Counted from the stretch's first letter, positions 23,478 through 32,874 are shown. The stretch is DNA of 64,000 nt from Actinoplanes campanulatus (GCF_014647795.1 NZ_BMPW01000014.1:218653-282652), one strand, 5' to 3'. Numbers and translations: made by a program. The notes: generated by a model from the sequence alone, not told the origin.

Positions 23478-25421
23478 TCAGTCGCGCTGGATGGGGATGC
23501 AGTTCCCGGTGTGGTAGCTGCCGTCGGCGGCGCGGGCCAGCCCGTGTCCGCTCTTGGCGATGCGGGCGCACACCTTCGGGGCGTCGCCGACGGCCTCGAA
23601 GTCGGCGTCGCTGGTCCTGCGCACCGAGGGCTGCCGGTCCTCGAAGTAGTAGTCGCCGTGCGCGGTCGCCTGGCTGCCCATCGTCGTCTCGTCGGGACTC
23701 TGCCCGTCGCCGCCGTATACGTGCAGGTGGAACCCCTTCACGGTGTCCGGGGTCTCGCCGTTCCAGTCCGCCTCGTACCAGATGGTGAACTTGCCGTCCC
23801 GGACGGTGGCGCGGGAGAGGCAGACCCAGCGCGGGCTCTGCTTCATCTGATCGGTGCACGCCTCGTCGGCCGGCACCGGGGCGGCGGCCGCGCTCGCCGG
23901 GACGCTCGCGCTCGGCGAGGCGGCCGTCCCCGCGGCCGGGGTGTGCTGCGGGCTGTGCATGCCGGCCTCGGTCGCCGGGCTCTTCTTCTCCGCGGTGCCG
24001 CCGAACCGGTCCACGGCCCAGACGGCGCCGGTGACGCCGGCCAGCAACGCCACCACGGCGCCGGCCACGAGAGCGGGAAGTCGGCGCGACGAGGCGGCCG
24101 GAGCGGGCGCACCGGCGGGCGTCACGACCGGAGCGGACGACCCGGCGGGCGTCACGACCGGAGCGGACGACCCGGCGGCCGTCGCGACGGCCTCGGTCGG
24201 CCCGGCCGGTGCTCCGGCGGGTGCGGACCGCTGCGTCGGAACCGCCTCGGGAAGGACCGTCCAGGTGCCGTCGGGCCAGGGCTGGCCGACGGCCTCCGCG
24301 GCGCCGGTCGCCCACGGGTCGACGGCCTCAGGCAGCACCAGCGCCGTCTGGGCCTCGGCGATCGAGGCGCCGGCATGCCAGGCGGCGCCGAGCGCCACCG
24401 CGTGCTTGGGGTGGGCGTCGACCGCCACCGGCCGGCCGAACGCTGCGCCCACCATTTGCGCGACCAGCGGAATCCGCGACGAGCCGCCGACCAGCAGCAC
24501 CGAGTGCAGGTCCGCCGGCTCGATTCCGGCCGATTTGACGGCCCGGCGCAGCGCCTCGATCGGGCCACCCAGCACCGGGCGGACCATCGCCTCCAACTCG
24601 TCGCGAGTGAGCCGGACCTCGGTGGTGAGAGCCGGCAGCAGCACCGGGATCGTCACGTCGGTGTCAACCGACAGCGCCTCCTTGGCCTGCACGCACTCCT
24701 CGCGGAGGCGGGCGACCGCGCCGGTCACCGCCGGATCTCGTTCGTCGAGGTCGTCCAGCGCACCGTCGAGGGCCCCGGCCACGTGGGCGAAGATGGCGGC
24801 GTCGAAGTCGACGCCACCGAGCCGCTCGATCCCCTCCGGCTTGCCGAGGAGCTCGAACCCGTCCGGGGTCTTACGCAGCACCGCCGCGTCGAAGGTGCCG
24901 CCGCCGAGGTCGTAGACGGCAACCGTCGCGTCCGGCTCCAGCCGCTGCTGCCGGGCGTAGAAGACCGCCGCGGCGTGTGGCTCGGTGATCAACTGGACCG
25001 GCTGCTCGATGCCGGCCAGCCGGATCACCTGATACAACAGATCGATCTTGTACGGTCCCCAGTTGGCGGGATGCGAGACGCAGATCGCGTTCGGCTCACC
25101 ACCCTCGCGGGAGGACACCTCGTCGATCACGGCCCGCAGCATCCGGGCCATCAGCGACTCGGCCGAGTACGGCGCCCCGCCGAGCAGGATCGGCGTGGGG
25201 TCGCCGAGGCGCCGCTTGAACTCGCGGGCGACCCGGTGCGGCTCGGTCAGCCCACGACGGCCGGCGATCTCGCCGGTCAGGACGGTCTCGTCAGCGCGCA
25301 GCAGCACCACCGTGGGCACGGCCGCCGACCGGCTGCCCAGCGAGACGATCTCGGCGTGGCCGGAGCGCCAGACGGCCGCGGCCGTGTAGGTGGTTCCCAG
25401 ATCGATACCGAGCGCATACAT
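23478..25421 (-). CDS. Membrane-anchored Hsp70-family (DnaK-like ATPase) protein
   Basis: 647 residues. Residues 1-360 are an actin-type Hsp70 ATPase: GIDLGTTYTAAAVW (phosphate 1), VAVYDLGGGTFDAAVL (phosphate 2), SVLLVGGSSRIPLV (adenosine), PHAAAVFYAR. The substrate-binding domain of DnaK is missing. Instead a Pro/Ala linker leads to one transmembrane helix (about 451-471, LPALVAGAVVALLAGVTGAVW) and an outer domain (about 530-647) with Cys at CTDQMK, WVCLSR, KVCARI and GNCIPI. The ATPase would be cytoplasmic and the last domain outside the cell. Proteins of this layout are scattered through actinobacteria without assigned function. The linker contains a two-fold AGSSAPVVTP repeat from a recent 30-bp duplication. 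Confidence 0.85.
   Translation of the reverse strand: MYALGIDLGTTYTAAAVWRSGHAEIVSLGSRSAAVPTVVLLRADETVLTGEIAGRRGLTEPHRVAREFKRRLGDPTPILLGGAPYSAESLMARMLRAVIDEVSSREGGEPNAICVSHPANWGPYKIDLLYQVIRLAGIEQPVQLITEPHAAAVFYARQQRLEPDATVAVYDLGGGTFDAAVLRKTPDGFELLGKPEGIERLGGVDFDAAIFAHVAGALDGALDDLDERDPAVTGAVARLREECVQAKEALSVDTDVTIPVLLPALTTEVRLTRDELEAMVRPVLGGPIEALRRAVKSAGIEPADLHSVLLVGGSSRIPLVAQMVGAAFGRPVAVDAHPKHAVALGAAWHAGASIAEAQTALVLPEAVDPWATGAAEAVGQPWPDGTWTVLPEAVPTQRSAPAGAPAGPTEAVATAAGSSAPVVTPAGSSAPVVTPAGAPAPAASSRRLPALVAGAVVALLAGVTGAVWAVDRFGGTAEKKSPATEAGMHSPQHTPAAGTAASPSASVPASAAAAPVPADEACTDQMKQSPRWVCLSRATVRDGKFTIWYEADWNGETPDTVKGFHLHVYGGDGQSPDETTMGSQATAHGDYYFEDRQPSVRRTSDADFEAVGDAPKVCARIAKSGHGLARAADGSYHTGNCIPIQRD
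24121..24180. repeat. 30-bp tandem duplication inside the Hsp70-like gene
   Basis: GTCACGACCGGAGCGGACGA... at 24121-24150 is repeated at 24151-24180 with one base change. It keeps frame and adds one extra AGSSAPVVTP unit to the linker. Confidence 0.85.
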
Positions 25422-25621
25422 CCCGATTACTCCGGATCCGGTCGAGGGCGTGACCTGCCTCCCCCGGGCCGGGGGGCCACCAGAATAGGGTCACGCGGAC
25501 GGCCGGGCCGCCCGGGAGATCTCCGGCGTGCCGGGCTTCACACCACCGGGCCAACCGCCGGGGAGGACCGCGGTCGCGGCCCCGGCACGCGGCTCCACCC
25601 GTGCCGTGGATGTCTCGACAT

Positions 25622-25670
25622 GGACCGGCCCCCTGCCTCAGCCGCGCGTGCCGCGGCAGGGGGCCGGTCC
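25622..25670 (-). terminator. Terminator of the GH43-GH5 operon
   Basis: Perfect 16-bp stem GGACCGGCCCCCTGCC / GGCAGGGGGCCGGTCC with a 17-nt loop, 11 nt beyond the GH5 stop codon. Confidence 0.9.
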
Positions 25671-25680
25671 GTTCCGAGCG

Positions 25681-26700
25681 TCAGAGGCCCCAGCCGTACC
25701 GGATGCGGTCGCGCCCGGAGGCGTTCCGGACGGCCAGATTCAGGTTGGTGCCGCTGCCACTGAAGGCGAACATCGAGTAGTAGTCGAATCCCGAGGTGCC
25801 GGTGGGCTTGCCGCCCAGGGCCGGCCAGTAGGTGCCACCCATCTGGTTGTCCCGCATCACCTGGGTGACGGCGCGGATGTGGCGTACGAAATTGTCGGTG
25901 CTGTTCGCGTCGCCGTAGTTGAGCCCGGTCGACATCGGGGCGCCGAACTCGGTCACCACGGCGCGGGAGGCGCAGTTGCCCAGCCGGGTCTGGATGTGGC
26001 TGCGGAAGGCGTCGTAGGTCATCGCGCTGTAGAAGAACGCGTAGTGGTGGAACGAGAGCAGCGTGCCGCTGAACCGGCTGTCGTTGCACACGTCCCGCAG
26101 GTCCTGGCTGTACCCGGTGCCGCCGATCAGCGTCCGGGCCGGCACCGCCGAGTAGTGGTAGCTCATCCAGGTCGCCGCCACGTTGCGCCACTCCGCCGAG
26201 GTGTAGCCGTGCGGCTCGTTCATCGGCTCGAAGTACACGTTGGTGTTCGCGCCGTACTGGTAGGTCACCTTCGACCACATGGTGTTCCAGGCGGCGATGT
26301 TGGTGATCCGGCCACCGGAGGCGGCGCCGTCCTCCCAGTAGGCGAGGATCACCTTGAACCCGCGGGCGGTGGCGGCGTCGATGGCGCCCCGGTAGTTCTC
26401 CCACCACGTGGTGCCGACGGTGTGCGTGTTGATCGGCAGCCGGACCGTGTTGACGCCGATCGCGGCCATGTCGTCGTACAGGGCGTTGGCCTTGGCCCGG
26501 ACCGTCGCGTTGCTGTCCGACGAGCTGAGGCCCTGCACGACCAGCGGGCCGGTGCTGAAGTTGTCGCCCAGCACCGCCCAGTTCATGCCGCGGAATTGGT
26601 TGGTGGCGGCGGCCGCCGGCGACGAGCCGGCGGCGACGGCGCCCAGCGCGGTCAGGGCGGTCACCAGGAGGGGGACGAGGAGCCGGCGCAACGGTGTCAT
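25681..26700 (-). CDS. Secreted single-domain GH5-type glycosidase
   Basis: About 339 residues (ATG 26700; a TTG at 26712 directly follows the stop of the GH43 gene). Signal peptide about 1-32. TIM-barrel signatures: NTVRLPINTHT, GFKVILAYWED, the acid/base in VYFEPMNEPHGY and the nucleophile in AVVTEFGAPM. These match GH5 and related clan A cellulase-like enzymes; the substrate is unknown. It forms an operon with the GH43 gene before it, with 12 nt between the two, so the two enzymes are probably made together on the same sugar signal. Confidence 0.85.
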   Translation of the reverse strand: MTPLRRLLVPLLVTALTALGAVAAGSSPAAAATNQFRGMNWAVLGDNFSTGPLVVQGLSSSDSNATVRAKANALYDDMAAIGVNTVRLPINTHTVGTTWWENYRGAIDAATARGFKVILAYWEDGAASGGRITNIAAWNTMWSKVTYQYGANTNVYFEPMNEPHGYTSAEWRNVAATWMSYHYSAVPARTLIGGTGYSQDLRDVCNDSRFSGTLLSFHHYAFFYSAMTYDAFRSHIQTRLGNCASRAVVTEFGAPMSTGLNYGDANSTDNFVRHIRAVTQVMRDNQMGGTYWPALGGKPTGTSGFDYYSMFAFSGSGTNLNLAVRNASGRDRIRYGWGL

Positions 26701-26712
26701 GGGGGGGTCCAA

Positions 26713-27573
26713 TCATCGAGGGATGGCGGTGCCGTGGCGGCAACCGGAGCAGCCGACCGCGCTCAGCCCGGTCCACGTGTTGAGGTCGGAGCTGGTCGCG
26801 GTCCAGATCCCGCCGTTGGTGTACTTGTCGATGTAGATGCGCCACCGGCCGTCGTCCAGCCGGACCAGGGACGGCCCCTCGTAACCCGAGGCCCACAGGG
26901 TGCCCTGGTTGATCCAGCCGCCGGTGAGCCGGTCGGTGCTGGTCCAGTGCTCGATGTACTTGGTGGTCTCGTTCTTGACGAAGGAGTGCCAGGTGCTGCC
27001 GGACTTCACCACGTACGCGTCGATGTGGTTGAAGCCGAGGCCCCACATCTGCTGCGGGCCGCTCCACGAGGTGAGGTCGCTGTTCTGCGCCGTGTAGACG
27101 TACGGCCGGAAGCAGTTGGAGCAGGTCGTCTGGGCCACGTTGGTGATGATGTTGACCGTGGAGCCCTCGATGTAGAACTCCGGCGCCCAGGTGAACCGGG
27201 TGCTGCTGATCCCGGACGGGACCGTGGCGATGTTGGTCCAGTTCAGCAGGTCGCTGCTGCGGGCCACCGCGAAGTACGTCGAGTTCGTCGTCCAGGACTG
27301 CCAGGTGTAGGCGATGAACCAGGTGCTGCCCCGCTTGATGATGCTCGGGTCGCGCAGCACCCCGGTCGGGCCCCGGAAGTTGGTGTCGTACAGGACGTTG
27401 TAGGTGGTGCCGCCGTTGGTGGACTGGTAGATCCACAGCTCCTGGTCGGCCGCGCCGTCGCCCTTGAAGGTGGCGTAGATCAGCGTCGTGGCCGCGCTGG
27501 CGGGCTGGGGCAGGGCCAGGCCGCCGAGGACGAGGGCGACCAGGCCGGTCACCGCCATCAGAATGCGTTTCAT
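26713..27573 (-). CDS. Secreted GH43-like enzyme (five-blade propeller)
   Basis: 286 residues with a signal peptide (about 1-27). The propeller is short and without accessory domain. GVLRDPSIIKRG carries the base Asp, GFNHIDAYVVKSG the middle Asp and GYEGPSLVRLDDG the acid Glu; TWAPEFYIEGS is another GH43 hallmark. A CSNCF and a CSGCRHG pair suggest disulfides. Likely an arabinan or galactan exo-enzyme, but the subfamily is not decided. GGGAGCAAGG just before the ATG is a strong ribosome binding site, and it lies inside a long hairpin (27574-27646). The next gene, GH5, follows at once. Confidence 0.82.
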   Translation of the reverse strand: MKRILMAVTGLVALVLGGLALPQPASAATTLIYATFKGDGAADQELWIYQSTNGGTTYNVLYDTNFRGPTGVLRDPSIIKRGSTWFIAYTWQSWTTNSTYFAVARSSDLLNWTNIATVPSGISSTRFTWAPEFYIEGSTVNIITNVAQTTCSNCFRPYVYTAQNSDLTSWSGPQQMWGLGFNHIDAYVVKSGSTWHSFVKNETTKYIEHWTSTDRLTGGWINQGTLWASGYEGPSLVRLDDGRWRIYIDKYTNGGIWTATSSDLNTWTGLSAVGCSGCRHGTAIPR

Positions 27574-27646
27574 CCTTGCTCCCTTCGTGGGACCGCCCCT
27601 GAAATATGTTCAGTCGGGTAGGCAGGTGTCCACGAAGCGAGCAAGG
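27574..27646 (-). promoter_or_regulatory. 5' leader hairpin covering the ribosome binding site of the GH43-GH5 operon
   Basis: CCTTGCTCCCTTCGTGGGAC (27574-27593) pairs with GTCCACGAAGCGAGCAAGG (27628-27646): 18 of 20 positions match. In the minus-strand mRNA the 3' arm contains the GGGAGCAAGG Shine-Dalgarno directly before the ATG. The 34-nt loop contains the dyad CTGAA-ATATG-TTCAG, a possible operator. The pairing is seen; translational control is inferred. Confidence 0.55.
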
Positions 27647-27682
27647 GCACTCAGAACCGTTCACAAGCGAACAGGAACGGGT

Positions 27683-29011
27683 TCAGAGCAGGCGCGGGGG
27701 CGGCGGCAGCACCGGGCGGTCCAGCCACGCGGTGAACAGGTCGTCCAGCGGCGCGGTCGTGAAGCGGGCGGCGTGCGCCCGGAACTGCGCGGTCGTCACG
27801 GTCCGGTGCCGGTGCTCGGCCACCCAGGAGCGCAGCAGCGCGAAGAACGCCTGCTCGCCGACCCGCACCCGCAGCGCGTGCAGGGTCAGCGCGCCGCGCT
27901 TGTAGACGCGCGGGTCGAACATCTTGTCCACGCCCGGGTCGCCGACGACGACGGTCGCCGGCTGCGCCGCCGCCCAGGCGTGCCATCGGGCCGCGTGCAC
28001 ATGTTCCGGCACGCCGCCGGAGACCTCGGACCACAACCATTCGGCGTACGTGGCGAAGCCCTCGTTGAGCCAGATGTGCCGCCAGTCGGCGACCGTCAGG
28101 CTGTTGCCGAACCACTGATGGGCCAGCTCGTGCACGACCAGCCGCTCGTGGGTGCGCCGCCCGTCGACGTGGTTGCGCCCGAAGACGGCCATACCCTGTG
28201 CCTCGACCGGGTCGTCCAGCTCGTCGTCGGTGACCACCACGACGTACTCGTGGAACGGGTACGGCCCGAACAGCCGCTCCAGGGCCGTCATGATCTCGCC
28301 GTGCCGGCCGAAGTCGTGCCGGAAGGCGTGCCGCACCCGGGGTGTGATCGCGGCCCGCTGGGTCACCCCACCGGCGGCCAGCTCCACCAGGTCGTAGCGG
28401 CCGATCTGGACGCTCATCAGGTACGGGGCGGTCGGCTCGTCGCGCTCGTACACCCAGGTGGTCGAACCGGCCCCGCGGCGCCGGGACACCAGGTCGCCGG
28501 TGACCAGCACGGTGTACGGCGAGGGCGCGGTGAACCGCACCAGGAAGGCGGCCTTGTCGTCGGGCCGGTCGTTGCACGGGAACCAGGACGGCGCCCCGTT
28601 CGGCTGGCTCGCCACGAGCACGCCGTCGGTCAGCTCGTCCCACCCGATGTCGCCCCACCGCCCGGAGACCGGCGCGGGCTTCCCGCCGTACCGGATCTCG
28701 GTCTTGAAGGTGACGCCGTAGCCGATCGGGCGCTCCGGTTTGATCCGGAGCTTGCCCCGCCGGTGGTCGAAGCTCGCCGGGCGGCCGTCGACGCGCACCC
28801 CCTGAACCCGCATCCCGGCCAGGTCCAGGCTGAACCGCGACAGCGGCTGGACCGCCCGCGCCGTGACGATGGCCTTCCCGGCCAGCCGGTTCGACACCAC
28901 CCGGTAGTCGAGGTCGAGTTCGTAGTGCAGCACCCGGTAGCCGCCGTTGCCGTGCTCCGGCAGATAGGGATCGGGGGAACGGTCGGCGCCCGGCGAGGCC
29001 GGGGGGTTCAT
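27683..29011 (-). CDS. M1-family zinc metallopeptidase (aminopeptidase)
   Basis: 442 residues, shorter than the usual 600-900 of M1 enzymes and close to the compact actinobacterial subgroup. N-terminal beta domain (about 20-210), then the catalytic domain with GMAVFG (GAMEN-equivalent), HELAHQWFGNSLTVADWRHIWLNEG: zinc ligands His, His and the distal Glu, plus catalytic Glu, are all present. No signal peptide, so it is cytoplasmic. The ATG overlaps the stop of the Pls-type NRPS gene by 4 nt, so the two are coupled; an aminopeptidase could trim or protect against the peptide made upstream. Confidence 0.88.
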   Translation of the reverse strand: MNPPASPGADRSPDPYLPEHGNGGYRVLHYELDLDYRVVSNRLAGKAIVTARAVQPLSRFSLDLAGMRVQGVRVDGRPASFDHRRGKLRIKPERPIGYGVTFKTEIRYGGKPAPVSGRWGDIGWDELTDGVLVASQPNGAPSWFPCNDRPDDKAAFLVRFTAPSPYTVLVTGDLVSRRRGAGSTTWVYERDEPTAPYLMSVQIGRYDLVELAAGGVTQRAAITPRVRHAFRHDFGRHGEIMTALERLFGPYPFHEYVVVVTDDELDDPVEAQGMAVFGRNHVDGRRTHERLVVHELAHQWFGNSLTVADWRHIWLNEGFATYAEWLWSEVSGGVPEHVHAARWHAWAAAQPATVVVGDPGVDKMFDPRVYKRGALTLHALRVRVGEQAFFALLRSWVAEHRHRTVTTAQFRAHAARFTTAPLDDLFTAWLDRPVLPPPPRLL

Positions 29012-32000
29012 ACCCAGGTCGCGATCGGGTTGCCGAGCCAGCGGGTGTCGGCGGGCACGGCGTCGCCGCGGGTGACCAGCGAGCCGGGGCCCACGGTGGT
29101 CCGGTCGCCGATGCTCGCGCCGGGCAGCACGATGCCGTGCGGGCCGAGGGTGGCGCCGGCGCCGAGAGTGACCTCATCCATGCTCATGATCCGATCATGG
29201 AACAGGTGGGTCTGCACCACGCACCCCCGGTTCACGGTCGCGCCGGCGCCGAGACGGACCAGGTCGTACTCCGGCAGCCACAGCGTCTCCAGCCACACCC
29301 CGCGGCCGATCCGCGCGCCGAGCGTCCGCAGCCACAGGTTCAGCAGCGGCGTCCCGGTGACGAACCGGAACAGCCAGGGCGCGCCGAGCACCTCGACGAA
29401 CGTGTCGGCGAGTTCGTTACGCCAGACGAACGACGTCCACAGCGCCCGCTCGCCGGCCCGGAACCGGCCGACCAGCAGCCACTTCGCGGCCGACGCGGTG
29501 AGCGCCGCGACGATCGCGGCGGCGGACAGCACCGGCCCGGCGGCGAGCGCGGCCACCGGTCCGCCGGCGGTCCGCCAGATCAGCGTGAGCACGGCGAGCA
29601 CCAGGACCGCCAGGGCGCCGGCGCAGATCACCGGGACGACCCGGCACAGTTCGATCGCGGCCCGGGCCAGCCGCAGGCGCAGCGGCGGGGCGAAGGTGCG
29701 GCCGGTGTCGGCCGCCTCGACGACGCGGCGCAGCGGCATCGGCGGGGCGCCCAGCCAGGACGAGCCCTTCTTCGCCCGGCGCGGCGCGGACGAGAGCACC
29801 CCGACCAGGCCGCGTTTGGGCACCGACCGGCCCGGCGCGGCCATCCCGGAGTTGCCGAGGAACGCCTGCTTGCCGATCCGGGCCGGGGCGACCCGCAGCC
29901 AGCCGTGGCTCAGCTCGTAGGTGGCCACCATCGTGTCGTCGGCCAGGAACGCGTGATCGTCGACGGTGGTCATGGCCGGGACCGCCAGCACCGTGGAGAT
30001 CTCCGCGCCACGGCCCACCTTCGCCCCTAGCAGGCGCAGCCACACCGGGGTGAACATGCTGGAGTAGATCGGGAACAGTGCGACCCGGGCCATCCCCATC
30101 AGGCGCTCGGTGGTCCACACCTGCCAGGCGACGCGCCCGCGGACCGGGTGGAACCCCTCCCGCAGGCCGATGCTGAGCAGGCGGACCGCCACCAGGACGA
30201 GCAGGGCGTGGGCGACCAGGTAGGCGACCGGCGCGGCCGGGACGGCGAGCAGGGCGGGCCCGCCGGTGAACGCCCAGCCGACCAGGGCGATCGCGGGCAG
30301 CGCGGCCAGCACCGGGAGCAGGCCCAGCAGTTGCGCGGTGGCGCTGTAGGCGGCCACCCAGAACGGGCCGCCGAGCCGGGAGGGCTCCGGGCGGCGCTCC
30401 GGCCAGCCGGTCGTGTTCTTTCCGGCGACCGGTACGGCCGGGGAACCGGCCCAGTGTTGCCCGGCCGGCACCGTGCCGGTCACGGTGGAGCCGGCGCCGA
30501 TCCGCGCGCCCTTGCCGACCCGCGCGCCGGGCATCAGGGTGCTCCGGGCGCCGACCCGGGCGCCGGCGCCGACGCGTACCGTGCCGATCCGGACGACGTC
30601 ACCGTCGACCCAGTGGCCGGAGAGGTCGGCCTCCGGTTCGATCGCGGCGCCGCGGCCGAGTTTGAGCAGCCCGGTGACCGGCGGCGCGGAGTGCAGGTCG
30701 ACGTCCCGGCCGAGCCGTGCGCCGAGCGCCTTCGCGTAGGTGATCATCCAGCCCGCCCCGGCCACCCCGGTCGCGCCGGTCAGCTCGGCGAAGCGTTCGG
30801 CCGCCCACAGTCTGAGGTGGACCTGTCCGCCGCGCGGGTAGGCGCCGGGGCCGACGCCGCGCAGCAGCAGCCGGGCGCCGGCCGCGGCCATGACGATCCG
30901 GCCCGGCGGGCTGAACAGCAGCGCCCAGGACGCCGCGATCCACCACCAGGAGACCGCCGGGACCAGCCCCAGGACCTTGCCGAGCGCGGCGACCACGGTG
31001 AGCCAGCGGAGCCCCACCATCGCCAGCATCGGCACCATGAGCAGGGCCTGGACGAAACCGGTCCGCCGGGGCGTGGGCCGCACCGCCCGGTGGACCGTCG
31101 TCTCCGCGCCGAGGCCGTCGAGCACGCTCGCCATCTCGGACAGTCGCGGGTTCTGGTAGACGTCGGCCACCGACACCCGCGGGTGGTCCCGCCGGATCCA
31201 GGCGACCAGCTGTGCCGCGTTCAGGCTGCTGCCGCCACTGCTGAAGAAGTCGGCGGCGGGCTCGGCCGGGCGGACCCCGAGGATCTCCTCCCACCCGCCG
31301 GCGAGCCACTGTTCGGTCGCGGTCAGTTCCCCGGCCGTCTCCGCGCCGGCGGCCAGCGGCCAGGGCAGCGCCGCCCGGTCCACCTTGCCCGAGGTGCGGG
31401 TCGGCAGCCCGTCCACCACGGCCAGCAGCGGGACGAGCGCGGCCGGGAGCTGCTCGCGGATCCGCCGGTTGGCGGCCGCCAGGTCGAAGTCGTCGCCGTC
31501 GTGCGGCACCAGGTAGCCGACCAGGAGCTGGTTGCCGCCGGCGGTTCGCTGCACGGCGGCGGCCGCGCCGGCCACCCCGGACAGTGCCTGGAGTGCGGCG
31601 TCCACCTCGCCCAGCTCGATCCGGCGGCCGCCGAGTTTCACCTGCTCGTCGCCGCGGCCCAGGAACAGCAGGCCCTCCGGCTCGGCGCGGACGATGTCGC
31701 CGCTACGGTAGGCGCGATCCCAGTCCAGGGCGGGCAGCGGCGCGAACTTCTCGGCGTCCTTGGCGGCGTCGAGATAGCGGGCCAGGCCGACGCCGCCGAT
31801 CACCAGCTCGCCGGTCTGCCCCATGGTGACCGGCTCACCGGACGCATCGACGACGGCCAGCTCCCAGCCGGCCAGCGGCAGCCCGATCCGCACCGGGCCC
31901 TCGCCGGTCATCCGGGCCGCGCAGGCCACCACGGTCGCCTCGGTCGGGCCGTACGTGTTCCACAGCTCGCGGCCCCCGACGGCCAGCCGCTCGGCCAGCT

Positions 32001-32874
32001 CCGGCGGGCACGCCTCACCACCGAAGATCAGCAGCCGGACGTCCTCGAGCGCCTCGGCGGGCCACAGCGCGGCGAGCGTCGGCACCGTGGACACCACCGT
32101 GATGCGCTGCCCGGCCAGCCACGGGCCCAGGTCGACGCCGCTGCGCACCAGCGACCGCGCGGCCGGCACCAGGCAGGCGCCGTGCCGCCAGGCGAGCCAC
32201 ATCTCCTCACAGGACGCGTCGAAGGCCACCGACAGGCCGGCCAGGACGCGGTCGCCCGGCCCGAGCGGCGCGACGCCGTCGCCGGTGAGGAACAGTTGCG
32301 CCTCGGCGTCCACGAACGCGGCGGCGGCGCCGTGCGGGACCGCCACCCCCTTCGGGGTGCCGGTGGATCCCGAGGTGAAGATGATCCAGGCGTCGTCGAT
32401 CGGGCCCGGGCGCCCGGGCCGCCCCTGCGGGGTACGCCGCAGCGACACGTCCAGGCCGTCGCCCAGGACGGCGCAGACGCCCGCCTCGGCGAAGACGAGC
32501 TCGGCGCGCTCCTCCGGGTCGTCGGCGTCCACCGGCACGTACGCGGCACCGGCCGCCAGCACGCCGAGGATGGCCAGGTACAGCTCCGCCGTACCGGAGG
32601 AGATGCGGACGCCGACCCGGTCGCCGACGCCGATCCCGTGGCCGCTCAGCGTGGCGCGCAGCGCCTCCACCTCGGCGGACAGCCGCCGGTAGGTCAGCGT
32701 GCCGGCATCGGTGTCGATCGCGGGGGAATCGGCGTGAGCCGCGATCGTCGCGTCGAGGATGTCGACCAGCGTGCGCCGGACCGGGGTGGACCGGGAGCGG
32801 AACACCGCCGGGGCCTCCGGCTCCAGGGCGAACTCGGGAAGCTCGATCAGTCGCAGGTCGGTCGTCGCGGTCAC
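29008..32874 (-). CDS. Pls/PosA-type single-module peptide synthetase (epsilon-polylysine synthetase-like)
   Basis: 1288 residues from GTG 32874 (GGAGAGG 8-9 nt upstream). Order: adenylation domain (about 30-500; FTSGSTGTPKG, NTYGPTEATV, GELVIGG, terminal Lys in TSGKVD), carrier domain (FFSSGGSSLNAAQ, phosphopantetheine Ser about 549), then a C-terminal half of about 700 residues with hydrophobic helix pairs and three left-handed beta-helix (hexapeptide) stretches (VRIGTVRVGAGARVGARSTL is one). No condensation or thioesterase domain. This A-T-membrane-tandem layout, and the length, match Pls, the membrane enzyme that polymerises L-lysine through its epsilon-amine. The A-domain pocket starts FDASCEE, so Asp is at the alpha-amine position and Glu sits where GrsA has Trp, which would suit a basic side chain. 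Confidence 0.85.
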   Translation of the reverse strand: MTATTDLRLIELPEFALEPEAPAVFRSRSTPVRRTLVDILDATIAAHADSPAIDTDAGTLTYRRLSAEVEALRATLSGHGIGVGDRVGVRISSGTAELYLAILGVLAAGAAYVPVDADDPEERAELVFAEAGVCAVLGDGLDVSLRRTPQGRPGRPGPIDDAWIIFTSGSTGTPKGVAVPHGAAAAFVDAEAQLFLTGDGVAPLGPGDRVLAGLSVAFDASCEEMWLAWRHGACLVPAARSLVRSGVDLGPWLAGQRITVVSTVPTLAALWPAEALEDVRLLIFGGEACPPELAERLAVGGRELWNTYGPTEATVVACAARMTGEGPVRIGLPLAGWELAVVDASGEPVTMGQTGELVIGGVGLARYLDAAKDAEKFAPLPALDWDRAYRSGDIVRAEPEGLLFLGRGDEQVKLGGRRIELGEVDAALQALSGVAGAAAAVQRTAGGNQLLVGYLVPHDGDDFDLAAANRRIREQLPAALVPLLAVVDGLPTRTSGKVDRAALPWPLAAGAETAGELTATEQWLAGGWEEILGVRPAEPAADFFSSGGSSLNAAQLVAWIRRDHPRVSVADVYQNPRLSEMASVLDGLGAETTVHRAVRPTPRRTGFVQALLMVPMLAMVGLRWLTVVAALGKVLGLVPAVSWWWIAASWALLFSPPGRIVMAAAGARLLLRGVGPGAYPRGGQVHLRLWAAERFAELTGATGVAGAGWMITYAKALGARLGRDVDLHSAPPVTGLLKLGRGAAIEPEADLSGHWVDGDVVRIGTVRVGAGARVGARSTLMPGARVGKGARIGAGSTVTGTVPAGQHWAGSPAVPVAGKNTTGWPERRPEPSRLGGPFWVAAYSATAQLLGLLPVLAALPAIALVGWAFTGGPALLAVPAAPVAYLVAHALLVLVAVRLLSIGLREGFHPVRGRVAWQVWTTERLMGMARVALFPIYSSMFTPVWLRLLGAKVGRGAEISTVLAVPAMTTVDDHAFLADDTMVATYELSHGWLRVAPARIGKQAFLGNSGMAAPGRSVPKRGLVGVLSSAPRRAKKGSSWLGAPPMPLRRVVEAADTGRTFAPPLRLRLARAAIELCRVVPVICAGALAVLVLAVLTLIWRTAGGPVAALAAGPVLSAAAIVAALTASAAKWLLVGRFRAGERALWTSFVWRNELADTFVEVLGAPWLFRFVTGTPLLNLWLRTLGARIGRGVWLETLWLPEYDLVRLGAGATVNRGCVVQTHLFHDRIMSMDEVTLGAGATLGPHGIVLPGASIGDRTTVGPGSLVTRGDAVPADTRWLGNPIATWV

